Source: Hymenobacter piscis (GTDB taxonomy: Bacteria; Bacteroidota; Bacteroidia; Cytophagales; Hymenobacteraceae). From it: a stretch of DNA of 64,000 nt. Below are positions 45,652-55,046 of this stretch, in pieces (within the stretch, counting starts at the first letter, position 1; each line of letters begins with the position of its first letter). The stretch covers positions 62,001 through 126,000 of the forward strand of contig NZ_JAHHZN010000001.1 of assembly GCF_018760735.1 (NCBI RefSeq), in the 5' to 3' direction. The translations under genes and the position numbers were made by a program. A model generated the notes under the pieces. The model was not told the DNA's origin, did no database searches, and saw nothing but the letters and a program-made list of their open reading frames with translations.

Positions 45652-45682
45652 CAAATGTAGGTTGGGAAACCCAGAGAACAAA
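45652..45682 (-). promoter_or_regulatory. Promoter of the actABCDEF-coxBA operon
   Basis: On the minus strand, TTTG (45682-45679), a 19-base spacer and TACATTTG (45659-45652) match the Bacteroidota primary sigma consensus TTTG - N17-23 - TAnnTTTG exactly at the fixed positions. Predicted transcription start is ~45645, about 40 bases before the actA ATG. Confidence 0.75.
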
Positions 45683-45717
45683 CCGGCACGGGCTAATTTT
45701 CGCCCCCGAACGACAGC

Positions 45718-45732
45718 TTAGAATCATTCTAA
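45718..45732. promoter_or_regulatory. Possible Fur/PerR-type operator
   Basis: TTAGAATCATTCTAA is a perfect 7-1-7 palindrome. It differs at two symmetric positions from the PerR consensus TTATAATnATTATAA. It lies 36 bases upstream of the act -33 box, suggesting iron-, peroxide- or zinc-responsive control, or an activator site. No regulator gene is in the window. Confidence 0.35.
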
Positions 45733-45925
45733 AGCGGCTATTTCCCTGCCCTCGTTATATATAGGTATGCCGGCTCCCCTCTCCTGCTCCGGCCCAGGAG
45801 CCGGGTTTAAGGCCGGGCGGGCGGCTCCCCAGATAGCAACCGCGCAGGAGCCGGACGGTTGCGGTTTGATTGTCAATTTTTTACCGGCCCGCCGTTATCC
45901 GGGATTATTGTGCGCGGAGCAGTAG

Positions 45926-45952
45926 TTGTTGGCCGAAATCCTGCTATCTTTG
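45926..45952 (+). promoter_or_regulatory. Promoter of rpsF-rpsR-rplI
   Basis: TTG at 45926-45928, a 16-base spacer and TATCTTTG at 45945-45952, a perfect TAnnTTTG. The ATG of rpsF is at 45994. Confidence 0.65.
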
Positions 45953-45993
45953 CCCCTCATTTGATTTTTTCACATCAATTTCACCCCGTCGTA

Positions 45994-46365
45994 ATGGCAG
46001 TAAGAAATTACGAGACGGTCTTCATTCTGACTCCCGTGCTGAACGAGAGCCAAGTGCAAGAGACGGTCGAGAAGTTCTCGCAGGTGCTTAAGGAAAATAG
46101 CGCCGACATCATCAACACTGAATCCTGGGGCCTCAAAAAGCTGGCGTACCCAATTCAGAAAAAGAACACTGGTTACTACTTCCTCGTGGAGTTCACCGGA
46201 GAGGGCAACATCGTTGACGTACTCGAGCTGGCTTTCCGCCGCGACGAGCGTGTTATCCGGTTCCTGACCACCGTGCTCGATAAGCACGCCGTGGAATACG
46301 CAGGCCGTCGTCGCAAAGGCGAAATGAATCAACCCAAACCTAAAACGACCGAAGCAGTTGGCTAA
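45994..46365 (+). CDS. rpsF: 30S ribosomal protein S6
   Basis: 123 residues from the ATG at 45994 ([14 protein letters not shown]). The family block RNYETVFIL at the start, [23 protein letters not shown] near 47 and [12 protein letters not shown] near 80 identify it. Binds 16S rRNA with S18. A frame open further upstream includes no plausible protein. It precedes rpsR by 10 bases. The C-terminus is a Lys/Gln/Pro tail. Confidence 0.97.
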   Translation: MAVRNYETVFILTPVLNESQVQETVEKFSQVLKENSADIINTESWGLKKLAYPIQKKNTGYYFLVEFTGEGNIVDVLELAFRRDERVIRFLTTVLDKHAVEYAGRRRKGEMNQPKPKTTEAVG

Positions 46366-46375
46366 GCAACGTAAA

Positions 46376-46627
46376 ATGAGTCTCGCGAACGAGAAGCTCC
46401 ACAAGCAGGACGCTCGTAAGAAGTACTGCCGCTTTCAGAAAGCCGGTATCAAGTACGTAGACTACAAGGACCCGAACTTCCTGCTGAAGTTCGTAAACGA
46501 GCAGGGTCGCATCCTGCCCCGTCGGATTACCGGCACCAGCCTCAAGTTCCAGCGTAAAGTAGCCCAGGCCGTTGCCAAGGCCCGCCACCTGGCCCTGATG
46601 CCCTACGTAACCGACTCGCTGAAATAG
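46376..46627 (+). CDS. rpsR: 30S ribosomal protein S18
   Basis: 83 residues from the ATG at 46376 ([11 protein letters not shown]); a TTG six codons upstream overlaps rpsF and is unlikely. The conserved [16 protein letters not shown] and [24 protein letters not shown] blocks are present. One cysteine, in KYC, is kept, without the zinc-type CxxC set. Partner of S6 in the small subunit. Confidence 0.97.
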   Translation: MSLANEKLHKQDARKKYCRFQKAGIKYVDYKDPNFLLKFVNEQGRILPRRITGTSLKFQRKVAQAVAKARHLALMPYVTDSLK

Positions 46628-46736
46628 ATGGTTGGGCTTAGTGTTTGGTGCCTAGTGCATAGGAACTGGTAGTTGTCTGATTGACCCTACTGGCAACGAA
46701 GCACTACCAACTAAGCACTAACAACTAAATAAAATC
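46628..46736. repeat. GCACTAAC word repeat between rpsR and rplI
   Basis: A tandem pair, GCACTACCAACTAA (46701-46714) and GCACTAACAACTAA (46715-46728), matches 13 of 14. Opposite-sense words (TTAGTGTTTGG, CCTAGTGC) fill the left half from just after the rpsR stop. The ribosomal operon is thus interrupted by a word element. Confidence 0.6.
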
Positions 46737-47180
46737 ATGGAAGTATTTCTGAAAGACGACGTTAAGGGCCTCGGCTACAAGAACGACCTCGTGACGGTAA
46801 AGCCCGGCTACGGCCGCAATTACCTGCTGCCCCAGGGCCTGGCCGTACTGGCTGACAAAACCAACAAGAAAATCGTAGCTGAAAACGTGCGTCAGGCCGC
46901 TCATAAGGCTGACAAAGTGAAAGGCGACGCCCAGGCCATTGCCGACCAGATTGGCGACATGGTACTGGACATTCCGGCGAAAGTGGGCGAAAGCGGCAAG
47001 ATTTTCGGCCGCGTAACCACTCTGCAGCTTTCTGATGCCCTCAAAGCCAAAGGCATTGAGGTAGACCGCAAGCGCCTCTCGTTCGATTCCGACCCCACGT
47101 CGGTAGGCGAGTACACGGCTTCGGCGGATCTGCACCGCGAAGTGAAGCACAAAATCCGTTTCAACGTAGTAGCCGAGTAG
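46737..47180 (+). CDS. rplI: 50S ribosomal protein L9
   Basis: 147 residues. The N-terminal rRNA-binding domain has VFLKDDVKGLGYKNDLVTVKPGYGRNYLLPQGLA in the usual place (parts: GYKNDLVTVKPGYGRN, residues ~13-28), a central helix, and a C-terminal domain with GRVTTLQLSDALKAKGIEVDRKRL. Length is standard. A strong terminator with a TTCG loop follows. Confidence 0.97.
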   Translation: MEVFLKDDVKGLGYKNDLVTVKPGYGRNYLLPQGLAVLADKTNKKIVAENVRQAAHKADKVKGDAQAIADQIGDMVLDIPAKVGESGKIFGRVTTLQLSDALKAKGIEVDRKRLSFDSDPTSVGEYTASADLHREVKHKIRFNVVAE

Positions 47181-47212
47181 GCTACCCACGGCGGAATCTG
47201 CGTTTCGTGCTC

Positions 47213-47252
47213 CAAAACGCCCGGTTGCTTCGGCAGCCGGGCGTTTTGTTTG
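47213..47252 (+). terminator. Terminator after rplI
   Basis: Stem CAAAACGCCCGGTTGC (47213-47228) pairs with 47233-47248 with one G-T pair around a TTCG tetraloop, and TTTG follows. Confidence 0.9.
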
Positions 47253-47473
47253 GGGCCTATTCGTACAAACTGCCCTACTTATTACGACCTTTACCCGTAT
47301 ATCGGCTCACGAGGCCGCGCCCTGCGGCGCGCCCGCCCGGTTCCATCTTGTAGTGCGGCAGCAGCCCGCCGCGCCGTTTGCCGGCGCCCATTCGCGCGCC
47401 GGCCGTTTTGGCCGAACGCGGGATGTTGAGTAGGTTGCCCGTCCGTTGGCCCATCGGGGCCGTATCCAGCCCA

Positions 47474-50212
47474 ATGTTTCGTACTGAACTCCCCCTTACC
47501 CCCCATCCTCAGCAGCTGCCGCCCTCGGCCCGCGTGCTGACCATCGGGTCCTGCTTTTCGGACTCCATCGGCGCGCGCCTGACCGAGTTCAAGGTCGCGA
47601 CGATGGTGAACCCGTTCGGCACCGTGTTCAACCCGATTTCCGCCTGCAAGCTCCTGCGTGCCGCCGCCGGCGAGGATATGGACTGGCAGCAGCACCTGGT
47701 GGAAGCCCGGGGCCGCTGGCAGAACCACGACCTGCACGCTGAGCTGGGCGCCGACAACCCGGTGGAACTGCTCCAGCGCATCCAGACCCTGACCCGGGAA
47801 GCGGGCGTATTTCTGGCCACCGCCGACGCGGTGGTGCTCACCCTGGGCAGCGCCTTTGCCTACCGCCTGCGCGAAACGGAGGAAATCATCAGCAACTGCC
47901 ACAAGCTGCCGGCCGAGAAGTTCGACAAGGAACTGCTCACCGCCGACGATATTATTGCGGCCGTGGCCGAAACCCACGCCTATTTGCGCCGCATCAACCC
48001 CAAGCTGCGCTTTATTCTGACGGTGAGCCCCGTGCGTCACGTCAAGGATACGCTCGTGCTCAACTCGGCCAGCAAGGCCATGCTGCGGGTGGCCTGCCAC
48101 TACCTGAGCGAGCTACTGCCCGACGTGACATACTTCCCGGCCTACGAGCTACTGCTGGACGATTTACGGGACTACCGCTTCTACGCCGCCGACATGCTCC
48201 ACCCCTCGGAAGTAGCCGAAAACTACGTCTGGGAGCGGTTTACGCGCACCTATTTCGATGCCACCTTCGGCCGCTTCAAGAAGGAGTGGGAAGGCATCCG
48301 CCAGAGCCTGAATCACCGGCCCCTGCACCCGGCGGCCCCCGAGCACCGGGAGTTTCTGGAAGCCACGCTGGAGCGCCTGCGCAAAGTGGCCTCCCAAGCC
48401 GATGTGCGCATGGAACTGCTGCACGTGGAGCGGGAGCTGGCCAACCTGCCCCTACCCGTGGTGCCCGCCGCCCCGGAACCGAAGGACTACGACGACGGCG
48501 AGGAGCGCATTGATATCGGCTCCTTCGATGAAGAGCCTGTGGTGGCCGCTAAACCGGCGGCCACACCGCTCCCCGCTCCTGCTCCGGCCGCTACGCCTCA
48601 GCAGGCCCCGGCTGACCGCAAGCCCGTTCCTACTCCGCAAACCCGCGAGGATTCCGACGACGATGCTACCGACCGCGGTCAGGCCCGTATTCTGCGTCCT
48701 GGCTTCGGCGTTTTGCTCGAAGAGGAAGATGAGGAGCCAAACATCAGCAACGAACCCACTGCCGCCCCAGCTCAAACCCTCGTAACACCCGATTCGGCCT
48801 ACGATCAGGCTTACTCGGCTGCCACGCTGGCGGAATCGGAGCAGGATGACCTGGAAGAAGAAGCGGAAGACGAAAGCAAAGGTGAACCGGAACGCCGCAA
48901 GAAGCGCCGTTCCCGCGGGGGGGCCAAGCGCACCAAGCGCAAGCACGCCCGCCTCGCCGCCGAGCAGACCGCCGGCGACCTGCAGGCCGACGGCAGCGTG
49001 GTAGCCGTACTGCCCGCTTCTCTGCCCGCCGAGGAAGCACCCGCGCAGCAGCCCGCCACGGAGAATGAAGCAGCGCCTTCTGCTGAAGAGCTTTCCACCC
49101 AGGTCGTTTACGTGACTGAGGAAGAACTGCGCCGGCCGCGCCGCAGCCCGGAAGCCGATATGGCCCCGAAAACTGCCGCCACTCCTGAAGAAGCCAACAC
49201 AGCGGAGGCAGCTCCGGCTTCTGCCGAAGTACCAGCCGCCGAGGAAGAAAGTGGCAACCGCCGCAGCCGCAACAACCGCCGCGGGGGCAAGCGCGAAGGA
49301 ACCGAGCGTTCGGGCAACCGCCCGGCCCGGCAGCCCCTGTACGCAGCCGAAGCAGAAGCTGCTCCGGACGCCACCGCGGTAACGCCTGATCCGGTAGCAG
49401 AAGTGGCCCCCCGGGCTGCTTCTACCGGGGGTGCTGTTCCCACTTCGCAGCCCGCACCGGCCGCTGAGGCGTCAACGACGGAAGAAGTTGCGCCGGCTGC
49501 TGCTGCGAAAAAGCCCGCCTCCAAACGACGGACGAGCGCCAAATCGGCCAAGACTGCTTCTGCCGAGGTAGCGGCGGCTGAAACAACCAGCACCGCAACT
49601 CCCCCACTCCCGGTAGCAGCACCTGAAACAGCGCCGTCGGCCCCGGCAAATCCGACCCCGGCAACTGCTGCTCCTACCGGCCGGAAGCCCACCCGCCGCA
49701 AGCCCGCCGCCCAGGCAGCACCGGCTACCGCTCAGCCGGAAGCGGCCGCGCCGACTCCAACCCCTGCGGAGCCGGTTTCGGCACCGGAACCGGCAACCGG
49801 AGCACCGGTTAAGGCTCCCGCCCGCAAACGGGCCGCAAGCAAAGCCAAGGCGGCCCCCTTGCCGGAGGCCCCGGCGGCGGTTGCTGCGCCGCAATCCGCT
49901 ACAACAGAAGCCGTAGCTCCAACAGCGAAACCCAAAGCGGCGGCCAAACCGAAAAGCCCGGCCAAGACGAAACCCAAGGCCAAAGCAGCCGCTGCCCCAC
50001 AGGAAACACTGCCCGTAGAAACGCCAGCAGCCAAACCAACAGCAAAACCGCCCGCCAAGAGCCGTAAAGCTACCCCGGCAGCGCAACCGGCCACGCCGGA
50101 ACCCGCGGCTAAGAAACCGGCAGCCAAGAAGGCAGCCGCTAGGAAGCCCGCGGCGAAAAAGCCGGCCGCCAGGAAGACTACTCCTGAACCGCCGGCTTCT
50201 GAAAGCAACTAA
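47474..50212 (+). CDS. GSCFA domain protein with a ~577-residue basic/acidic tail
   Basis: 912 residues from the ATG at 47474 (MFRTELPLTPHPQQL); upstream in-frame codons are a low-value extension. Residues ~1-320 are the GSCFA domain, with the family-naming GSCFSDSIG (near 26-34) and NPFGTVFNPIS (near 48). Residues ~335-912 are low-complexity: an acidic stretch (DDGEERIDIG, EEEDEEPN), a basic patch (RRKKRRSRGGAKRTKRKHAR near 475) and a long Ala/Pro/Lys-rich end with PAAKKAAARKPAAKKPAARK resembling histone H1 tails. GSCFA is related to SGNH/GDSL hydrolases but has no established reaction. The tail may bind nucleic acid or polyanions. Terminator at 50215. Confidence 0.85.
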   Translation: MFRTELPLTPHPQQLPPSARVLTIGSCFSDSIGARLTEFKVATMVNPFGTVFNPISACKLLRAAAGEDMDWQQHLVEARGRWQNHDLHAELGADNPVELLQRIQTLTREAGVFLATADAVVLTLGSAFAYRLRETEEIISNCHKLPAEKFDKELLTADDIIAAVAETHAYLRRINPKLRFILTVSPVRHVKDTLVLNSASKAMLRVACHYLSELLPDVTYFPAYELLLDDLRDYRFYAADMLHPSEVAENYVWERFTRTYFDATFGRFKKEWEGIRQSLNHRPLHPAAPEHREFLEATLERLRKVASQADVRMELLHVERELANLPLPVVPAAPEPKDYDDGEERIDIGSFDEEPVVAAKPAATPLPAPAPAATPQQAPADRKPVPTPQTREDSDDDATDRGQARILRPGFGVLLEEEDEEPNISNEPTAAPAQTLVTPDSAYDQAYSAATLAESEQDDLEEEAEDESKGEPERRKKRRSRGGAKRTKRKHARLAAEQTAGDLQADGSVVAVLPASLPAEEAPAQQPATENEAAPSAEELSTQVVYVTEEELRRPRRSPEADMAPKTAATPEEANTAEAAPASAEVPAAEEESGNRRSRNNRRGGKREGTERSGNRPARQPLYAAEAEAAPDATAVTPDPVAEVAPRAASTGGAVPTSQPAPAAEASTTEEVAPAAAAKKPASKRRTSAKSAKTASAEVAAAETTSTATPPLPVAAPETAPSAPANPTPATAAPTGRKPTRRKPAAQAAPATAQPEAAAPTPTPAEPVSAPEPATGAPVKAPARKRAASKAKAAPLPEAPAAVAAPQSATTEAVAPTAKPKAAAKPKSPAKTKPKAKAAAAPQETLPVETPAAKPTAKPPAKSRKATPAAQPATPEPAAKKPAAKKAAARKPAAKKPAARKTTPEPPASESN

Positions 50213-50214
50213 TT

Positions 50215-50249
50215 GAAAACCCGGCCCCGACAGGCCGGGTTTTCTTTTG
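50215..50249 (+). terminator. Terminator after the GSCFA gene
   Basis: GAAAACCCGGCC (50215-50226) pairs with 50233-50244, a 6-base loop, then TTTTGCC. Confidence 0.88.
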
Positions 50250-50279
50250 CCATATTTCCTTCCAGTTTCTCCCCTCGTT

Positions 50280-52310
50280 ATGTCTGCCCCCGCTAACCGC
50301 CTCCAGCACGAATCCAGCCCCTATCTGCTTCAGCATGCCCACAACCCGGTGGAATGGTACCCGTGGGGCGAGGAGGCCCTGAGCCGCGCCCGCGCCGAGC
50401 AGAAGCCGTTACTGGTGAGCATCGGGTACGCGGCCTGCCACTGGTGCCACGTGATGGAGCGGGAATCATTCGAGAACCCGCAGATTGCGGCCGTGATGAA
50501 CGCTCACTTCGTCTGCGTGAAGGTGGACCGGGAGGAGCGGCCCGACGTGGACCAGGTGTACCTGGAAGCCCTGCACGCCATGGGCCTACCCGGCGGCTGG
50601 CCCCTGAACGTGTTCCTGACGCCCGACGCCAAACCCTTCTACGGCGGCACCTACTTCCCGCCCCGCAACTGGCTCCAGTTGCTCACCAGCATCGGAATCG
50701 GGTACGCCGGGGAGCACCGGACCGAGCTGGAGGCCTCCGCCGAGCAGTTTGCCCGGGACCTGCAAATCAGCGAGCTGGAAAAATTCCGCGTCACGGCTTC
50801 GGCCGAGGGACTCTCGGATGCGCAGTTCGCGGAGCTGACCGATAAGCTGGCCGCGCAGTTTGATACCCAGAAGGGCGGGTTCGATAGGTCGCCGAAGTTT
50901 CCGCTGCCCGTTGCCTGGCAGTTCCTGCTGCGGGCCCAGGCCCTGACTGGCCGCCCGGACCTGCTGGAGCAGCTGCACCTGACTCTGCGCGAAATGGCCT
51001 GGGGCGGCCTCTACGACCAAGTAGGCGGCGGGTTTGCCCGCTACTCCACCGATGCCGACTGGCTGGTGCCCCACTTCGAGAAGATGCTCTACGACAACGG
51101 CCAGCTGCTGAGCCTCTACGCCGAAGCCTTCCAGGCCACCGCCGACCCACTCTACCGGGCGGTGGTGTACGGCACCGTGGGCTTTCTGGAGCGCGAGCTG
51201 CTCAGTCCGGAAGGCGGCTTTTATTCGGCGCTGGATGCCGATAGTGAGGGCGTGGAGGGCAAATTCTACGTCTGGACGCGGGAGCAGCTGCAGGCCGTAC
51301 TCGGCGACGAGACGCCCCTGGCCGCCGCCTACTACCAGTGCACCGCCCCCGGCAATTGGGAGCACGGGGCCAACATCCTGCACCGCCGCCAGTCGGATGC
51401 GGAGTTTGCCCGCGCCCACGACCTGACGCCCGCCCTAGTGGCCGAGCTGGTGCGGGGCTGGCAGGCCCGGCTGCTGGCCGCCCGCGCCGCCCGCCCCCTC
51501 CCCGCCCTCGACGACAAAATCCTAACCAGCTGGAATGCCCTCACCGTGCAGGGCCTGCTGGATGCCTACCGGGCCTTTGCCGAACCCCACTTCCTGGTGC
51601 TGGCCCGAAGCTGCGCCGAGTTTCTGCGCGACCGGGTACTGCTCGACGGCCGGCTCTACCGCAATTACAAGAACGGCCGGGCCACCATTCCGGCCTTCCT
51701 CGAAGACTACGCCCTGCTGATCCGGGCCTTTATCAGCCTCTACGAAGCCACGTTTGCCGAAGAGTGGCTCCACGAGGCCCAGCACCTGACCACGGCCGTG
51801 CTCACCCACTTCTTCGACCCCACGGAGCAGCAGTTTTTCTACACCGCCGACCACGGCGAGGTGCTCATCGCCCGCAAAAAGGAGCTGACCGATAACGTGC
51901 TGCCGGCCTCCAACTCGGTGATGGCCCACAACCTGCACCGCCTCGGCCTGCACCTAGAAGACGCCGACTACCTCGCCCTGGCCGCCGACATGCTGCGCCG
52001 GGTGCAGCCCCTGGTGGCCGAGCAGCCCGCCAGCTTCGCCCACTGGGCCAGCCTCTACGCCGATTTACTTCGGCCCACGGCCGAAATTACCATCGTCGGG
52101 CCCGCGGCCGAGGAATTCCGGCGGGAGCTGAGCCGGCATTTTTTACCAAACGTGGTTCTGGCTGGCACTCAGGGCACCAGCCATCTGCCCCTGCTGCGGG
52201 GCCGCGAAGCCCGGAACGGACAGACCACCATTTATGTCTGCTTTAACCGCGCCTGCCAGCAGCCGGTCCACTCCGTAGCCGAGACCCTGGCCCAACTGCC
52301 CCGCCCCTGA
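50280..52310 (+). CDS. Thioredoxin domain-containing DUF255 protein (YyaL/SSP411 family)
   Basis: 676 residues from the ATG at 50280 ([23 protein letters not shown]). The N-terminal ~160 residues are a thioredoxin-like DUF255 domain with the characteristic C53-H-W-C56-H and MERESFENP. The rest is an (alpha/alpha)6 toroid resembling N-acylglucosamine 2-epimerase/glycosidase folds, with [25 protein letters not shown] near 260 and [13 protein letters not shown] near 412. The family is widely conserved, with suggested roles in disulfide or sugar chemistry but no proven reaction. No signal peptide. Confidence 0.92.
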   Translation: MSAPANRLQHESSPYLLQHAHNPVEWYPWGEEALSRARAEQKPLLVSIGYAACHWCHVMERESFENPQIAAVMNAHFVCVKVDREERPDVDQVYLEALHAMGLPGGWPLNVFLTPDAKPFYGGTYFPPRNWLQLLTSIGIGYAGEHRTELEASAEQFARDLQISELEKFRVTASAEGLSDAQFAELTDKLAAQFDTQKGGFDRSPKFPLPVAWQFLLRAQALTGRPDLLEQLHLTLREMAWGGLYDQVGGGFARYSTDADWLVPHFEKMLYDNGQLLSLYAEAFQATADPLYRAVVYGTVGFLERELLSPEGGFYSALDADSEGVEGKFYVWTREQLQAVLGDETPLAAAYYQCTAPGNWEHGANILHRRQSDAEFARAHDLTPALVAELVRGWQARLLAARAARPLPALDDKILTSWNALTVQGLLDAYRAFAEPHFLVLARSCAEFLRDRVLLDGRLYRNYKNGRATIPAFLEDYALLIRAFISLYEATFAEEWLHEAQHLTTAVLTHFFDPTEQQFFYTADHGEVLIARKKELTDNVLPASNSVMAHNLHRLGLHLEDADYLALAADMLRRVQPLVAEQPASFAHWASLYADLLRPTAEITIVGPAAEEFRRELSRHFLPNVVLAGTQGTSHLPLLRGREARNGQTTIYVCFNRACQQPVHSVAETLAQLPRP

Positions 52311-52341
52311 CGGCCGGCGGAATTCCGCTGCCGGGGCTTCG

Positions 52342-52368
52342 TTGCCGGCCGCGGGTGGTGTATCTTTA
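52342..52368 (+). promoter_or_regulatory. Candidate priA promoter
   Basis: TTG (52342-52344), a 16-base spacer and TATCTTTA (52361-52368), one mismatch from TAnnTTTG. It is ~108 bases from the priA start codon. Confidence 0.5.
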
Positions 52369-52475
52369 CTAATCGGACCGGGGCCGTTTGGCGGCGCCGG
52401 CGCCCGGGTGGAGTTGGCAGTCTAAAAGCCGATTCCTGCCTCCCCGGGCCTGTTTACCCTTCGCCTTCGTCTTCC

Positions 52476-55022
52476 TTGAGTCTTTCCTTCGATTTTGTGC
52501 AGCCCGCGCCGGAACCGGCGGCCGACCGCGTCACGCTGTTTGCCGACGTGATTCTGCCCCTGCCCCTGCCCCGCCTCTACACCTACCGCGTGCCCTTCGA
52601 GCTCAACGACCAGGTGGTGGTGGGCGGGCGCGTGATTGTGCAGTTCGGGGCTAAAAAGACGCTCAGCTGCATTGTGGCCGCCGTGCACGAAACGCCGCCC
52701 GCCCTCTACCAGGCCAAGTACATTCTCGAGTTCATCGACGACGCGCCCGTCGTGACCCAGCCCCAGCTCCAGCTCTTCCGCTGGATGGCCGAGTACTACC
52801 TCTGCACCCTGGGCGAGGTGATTAACGCGGCCCTGCCCTCGGCCCTCAAGCTCAGTTCCGAGAGCCGCGTGCAGCTCCACCCGGCCTACGAGCCCGATAA
52901 CCACCCCTACCCGCTCAGCGACCAGGAGCAGAAGGTGGTGGACGCGCTGAGCACTGGCGAGGAAGGCAAGTCGATGACGTTCACGGAGGTGGGCGACCTG
53001 CTGGGCATTGCCTCCTTCCACAAGTACATCAAGTCCTTGATGCAGAAGGACGTGGTGTTCCTCTTCGAGCACCTCAAGGACAAGTACGCGCCCAAGGTGG
53101 TGAAGAAAGTGCGCCTGGCTCACCACTACGTGTCGGAAGCCGCTATTGAGCAGCTGTTCGGGCAGCTGGCCGGCAAGGCCAAGCAGCTGGACGTGGTGAT
53201 GCGCTACCTCCAGCGCGTGCCCGTGTACCAGAACGAGCACGCCAACCACCGCGGCATGGACAAGGCCGCCCTGACCTCGGCGCCCCACCTCTCGCCCTCG
53301 GCGGTGAACACGCTCATCAAAAACGGCGTGCTCGAGCAGTTCGACCAGATTGTGTCGCGCTTTCCGCTGGACGAGGACGACGCCGAGGCCCGCATGCACT
53401 TCACGCTCAGCGAGGCCCAGCAGGAAGCCCGCGACGACATCATGCGCCAGTTCCAGACCAAGGACATTGTGCTGCTGCACGGCGTAACGGGCGCGGGCAA
53501 GACCGAAATCTACATTGAGCTCATCAAGCAGGCCCTCGATGGCGGGGGCCAGGTGCTGTACCTGCTGCCCGAAATTGCCCTCACGGCCCAGATTGTAACC
53601 CGCCTCATGCGCGTGTTCGGCTCCCGGCTAGGCGTTTACCACTCCAAATTTTCCGACAACGAGCGGGTGGAAGTGTGGAACGGGGTGCTCTCGGGGCGGT
53701 TTCAGGTGGTGGTGGGCGTGCGCTCGGCCGTGTTCCTGCCCTTCGATAACCTCTCACTCACGATTGTGGACGAGGAGCACGAATCGAGCTACAAGCAGTA
53801 CGACCCCTCGCCCCGCTACAACGCCCGCGAGGTGGCCCTGATGATGGCCCACTTCCAGGGCTCCAAAACCCTGCTCGGCTCGGCCACCCCGGCCGTGGAG
53901 ACTTACTACCAGGCCCGCGCCGGCCGCTACGGCCTCGTGAGCCTGACCAAGCGCTTCGGGGAAGCCGGCCTGCCCGAAATTGTGCTCGTGGATACCCGCA
54001 AGAGCCGGGAGCAGAAAACCATGCTCAACCACTTCACGCCCGAGCTCATGAGCGAGATGGAGAGCAAACTGGCCCAGCAGGAGCAGGTCATTCTGTTCCA
54101 GAACCGCCGCGGCTACGCCCCCTTCATCAACTGCCTCGACTGCGGCTGGATTCCCAAGTGCACCAACTGCGCCGTGAGCTTAAGCTACCACAAGCAGGCC
54201 CACGAGCTGCGCTGCCACTACTGCGGCCACCACGACCGGATGCCGGTGCAGTGCCCGGCCTGCGGCTCGCGCAACGTGAAAACCGTGGGCTTCGGCACCG
54301 AGAAGATTGAGGACGACCTGAAGGTGATGCTGCCCCAGGCCAACGTGCAGCGCATGGATCTGGACACGACCCGGGCCAAGAACGCCTACCAGCAGATTAT
54401 TTCTGATTTTGAGAAGCAGGCTACCAACGTGCTGGTGGGCACCCAGATGGTGACCAAGGGCCTGGACTTTGCCAACGTGAGCCTGGTGGGCATCATCAAC
54501 GCCGACAGCATCATTCACTACCCCGATTTCCGGGCCCACGAGCGGGCCTTCCAGATGTTTGTGCAGGTGAGCGGGCGGGCCGGCCGCAAGGGCAAGAAGG
54601 GCCGCGTCATCATCCAGACCGGCGACCCCGAGCAGGTCATCTTCGACAAGGTGATTCGCAACGACTACCTGGATTTCTACGAGTACGAAATCACCCAGCG
54701 CCGGGAGCACGGCTACCCGCCCTTCATGCGCATCATCCGCCTCACCGTGAAGCACATGGACGTGGCCGTGGGCGAGCGGGCGGCTTTGCTGCTGACCCAG
54801 GAGCTGGTGGAACGCCTGGGCCGGGAGGCCGTGCTGGGGCCCGAAGCGCCTTACATCTTCCGCATCCGCAACTTCTACCTCCAGGAAATCACCATCAAGC
54901 TCAGCCGGGAACACACCGTGCTCAAGGCCGCCAAAGCCGACATCATGGCCGCCATGGACGTGGTGCGCGACCAGAAAGAGTTCAAGCAGGTGCGCCTGGC
55001 CGCCGACGTGGACCCGATGTAA
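52476..55022 (+). CDS. priA: Primosomal protein N' (PriA helicase)
   Basis: 848 residues with a TTG start at 52476; a GTG at 52497 (VQPAPE) is an alternative. Restarts stalled replication forks. The N-terminal 3'-end-binding domain opens with FADVILPLPLPRLYTYRVP; a winged-helix linker follows. The helicase has Walker A GVTGAGKT (residues 336-343), D-E-E-H (432-435) and a zinc-binding insertion with eight cysteines (CLDCGWIPKCTNC ... CHYC ... CPAC, ~552-595). Motifs V and VI include GTQMVTKGLDF and VSGRAGR. The gene converges on the lipoprotein gene at 55047 with 24 bases between. Confidence 0.96.
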   Translation: MSLSFDFVQPAPEPAADRVTLFADVILPLPLPRLYTYRVPFELNDQVVVGGRVIVQFGAKKTLSCIVAAVHETPPALYQAKYILEFIDDAPVVTQPQLQLFRWMAEYYLCTLGEVINAALPSALKLSSESRVQLHPAYEPDNHPYPLSDQEQKVVDALSTGEEGKSMTFTEVGDLLGIASFHKYIKSLMQKDVVFLFEHLKDKYAPKVVKKVRLAHHYVSEAAIEQLFGQLAGKAKQLDVVMRYLQRVPVYQNEHANHRGMDKAALTSAPHLSPSAVNTLIKNGVLEQFDQIVSRFPLDEDDAEARMHFTLSEAQQEARDDIMRQFQTKDIVLLHGVTGAGKTEIYIELIKQALDGGGQVLYLLPEIALTAQIVTRLMRVFGSRLGVYHSKFSDNERVEVWNGVLSGRFQVVVGVRSAVFLPFDNLSLTIVDEEHESSYKQYDPSPRYNAREVALMMAHFQGSKTLLGSATPAVETYYQARAGRYGLVSLTKRFGEAGLPEIVLVDTRKSREQKTMLNHFTPELMSEMESKLAQQEQVILFQNRRGYAPFINCLDCGWIPKCTNCAVSLSYHKQAHELRCHYCGHHDRMPVQCPACGSRNVKTVGFGTEKIEDDLKVMLPQANVQRMDLDTTRAKNAYQQIISDFEKQATNVLVGTQMVTKGLDFANVSLVGIINADSIIHYPDFRAHERAFQMFVQVSGRAGRKGKKGRVIIQTGDPEQVIFDKVIRNDYLDFYEYEITQRREHGYPPFMRIIRLTVKHMDVAVGERAALLLTQELVERLGREAVLGPEAPYIFRIRNFYLQEITIKLSREHTVLKAAKADIMAAMDVVRDQKEFKQVRLAADVDPM

Positions 55023-55046
55023 AGGGCACTGACGGCGGATTACAGG

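Larger units (their letters stand above)
45605..45993. other. Regulatory region between actA and rpsF
   Basis: 389 bases separating divergent operons. From left to right: the act promoter (45652-45682, minus), a 15-bp TTAGAAT-C-ATTCTAA palindrome (45718-45732), a GC-rich hairpin (CCGGCTCC at 45770-45777 with GGAGCCGG at 45797-45804), and the rpsF promoter (45926-45952, plus). The rest has no recognised feature. Confidence 0.7.

Noticed and set aside
45770..45804. GC-rich hairpin as a terminator
   Set aside because: CCGGCTCC/GGAGCCGG stem has no T run in either direction and no gene ends there.
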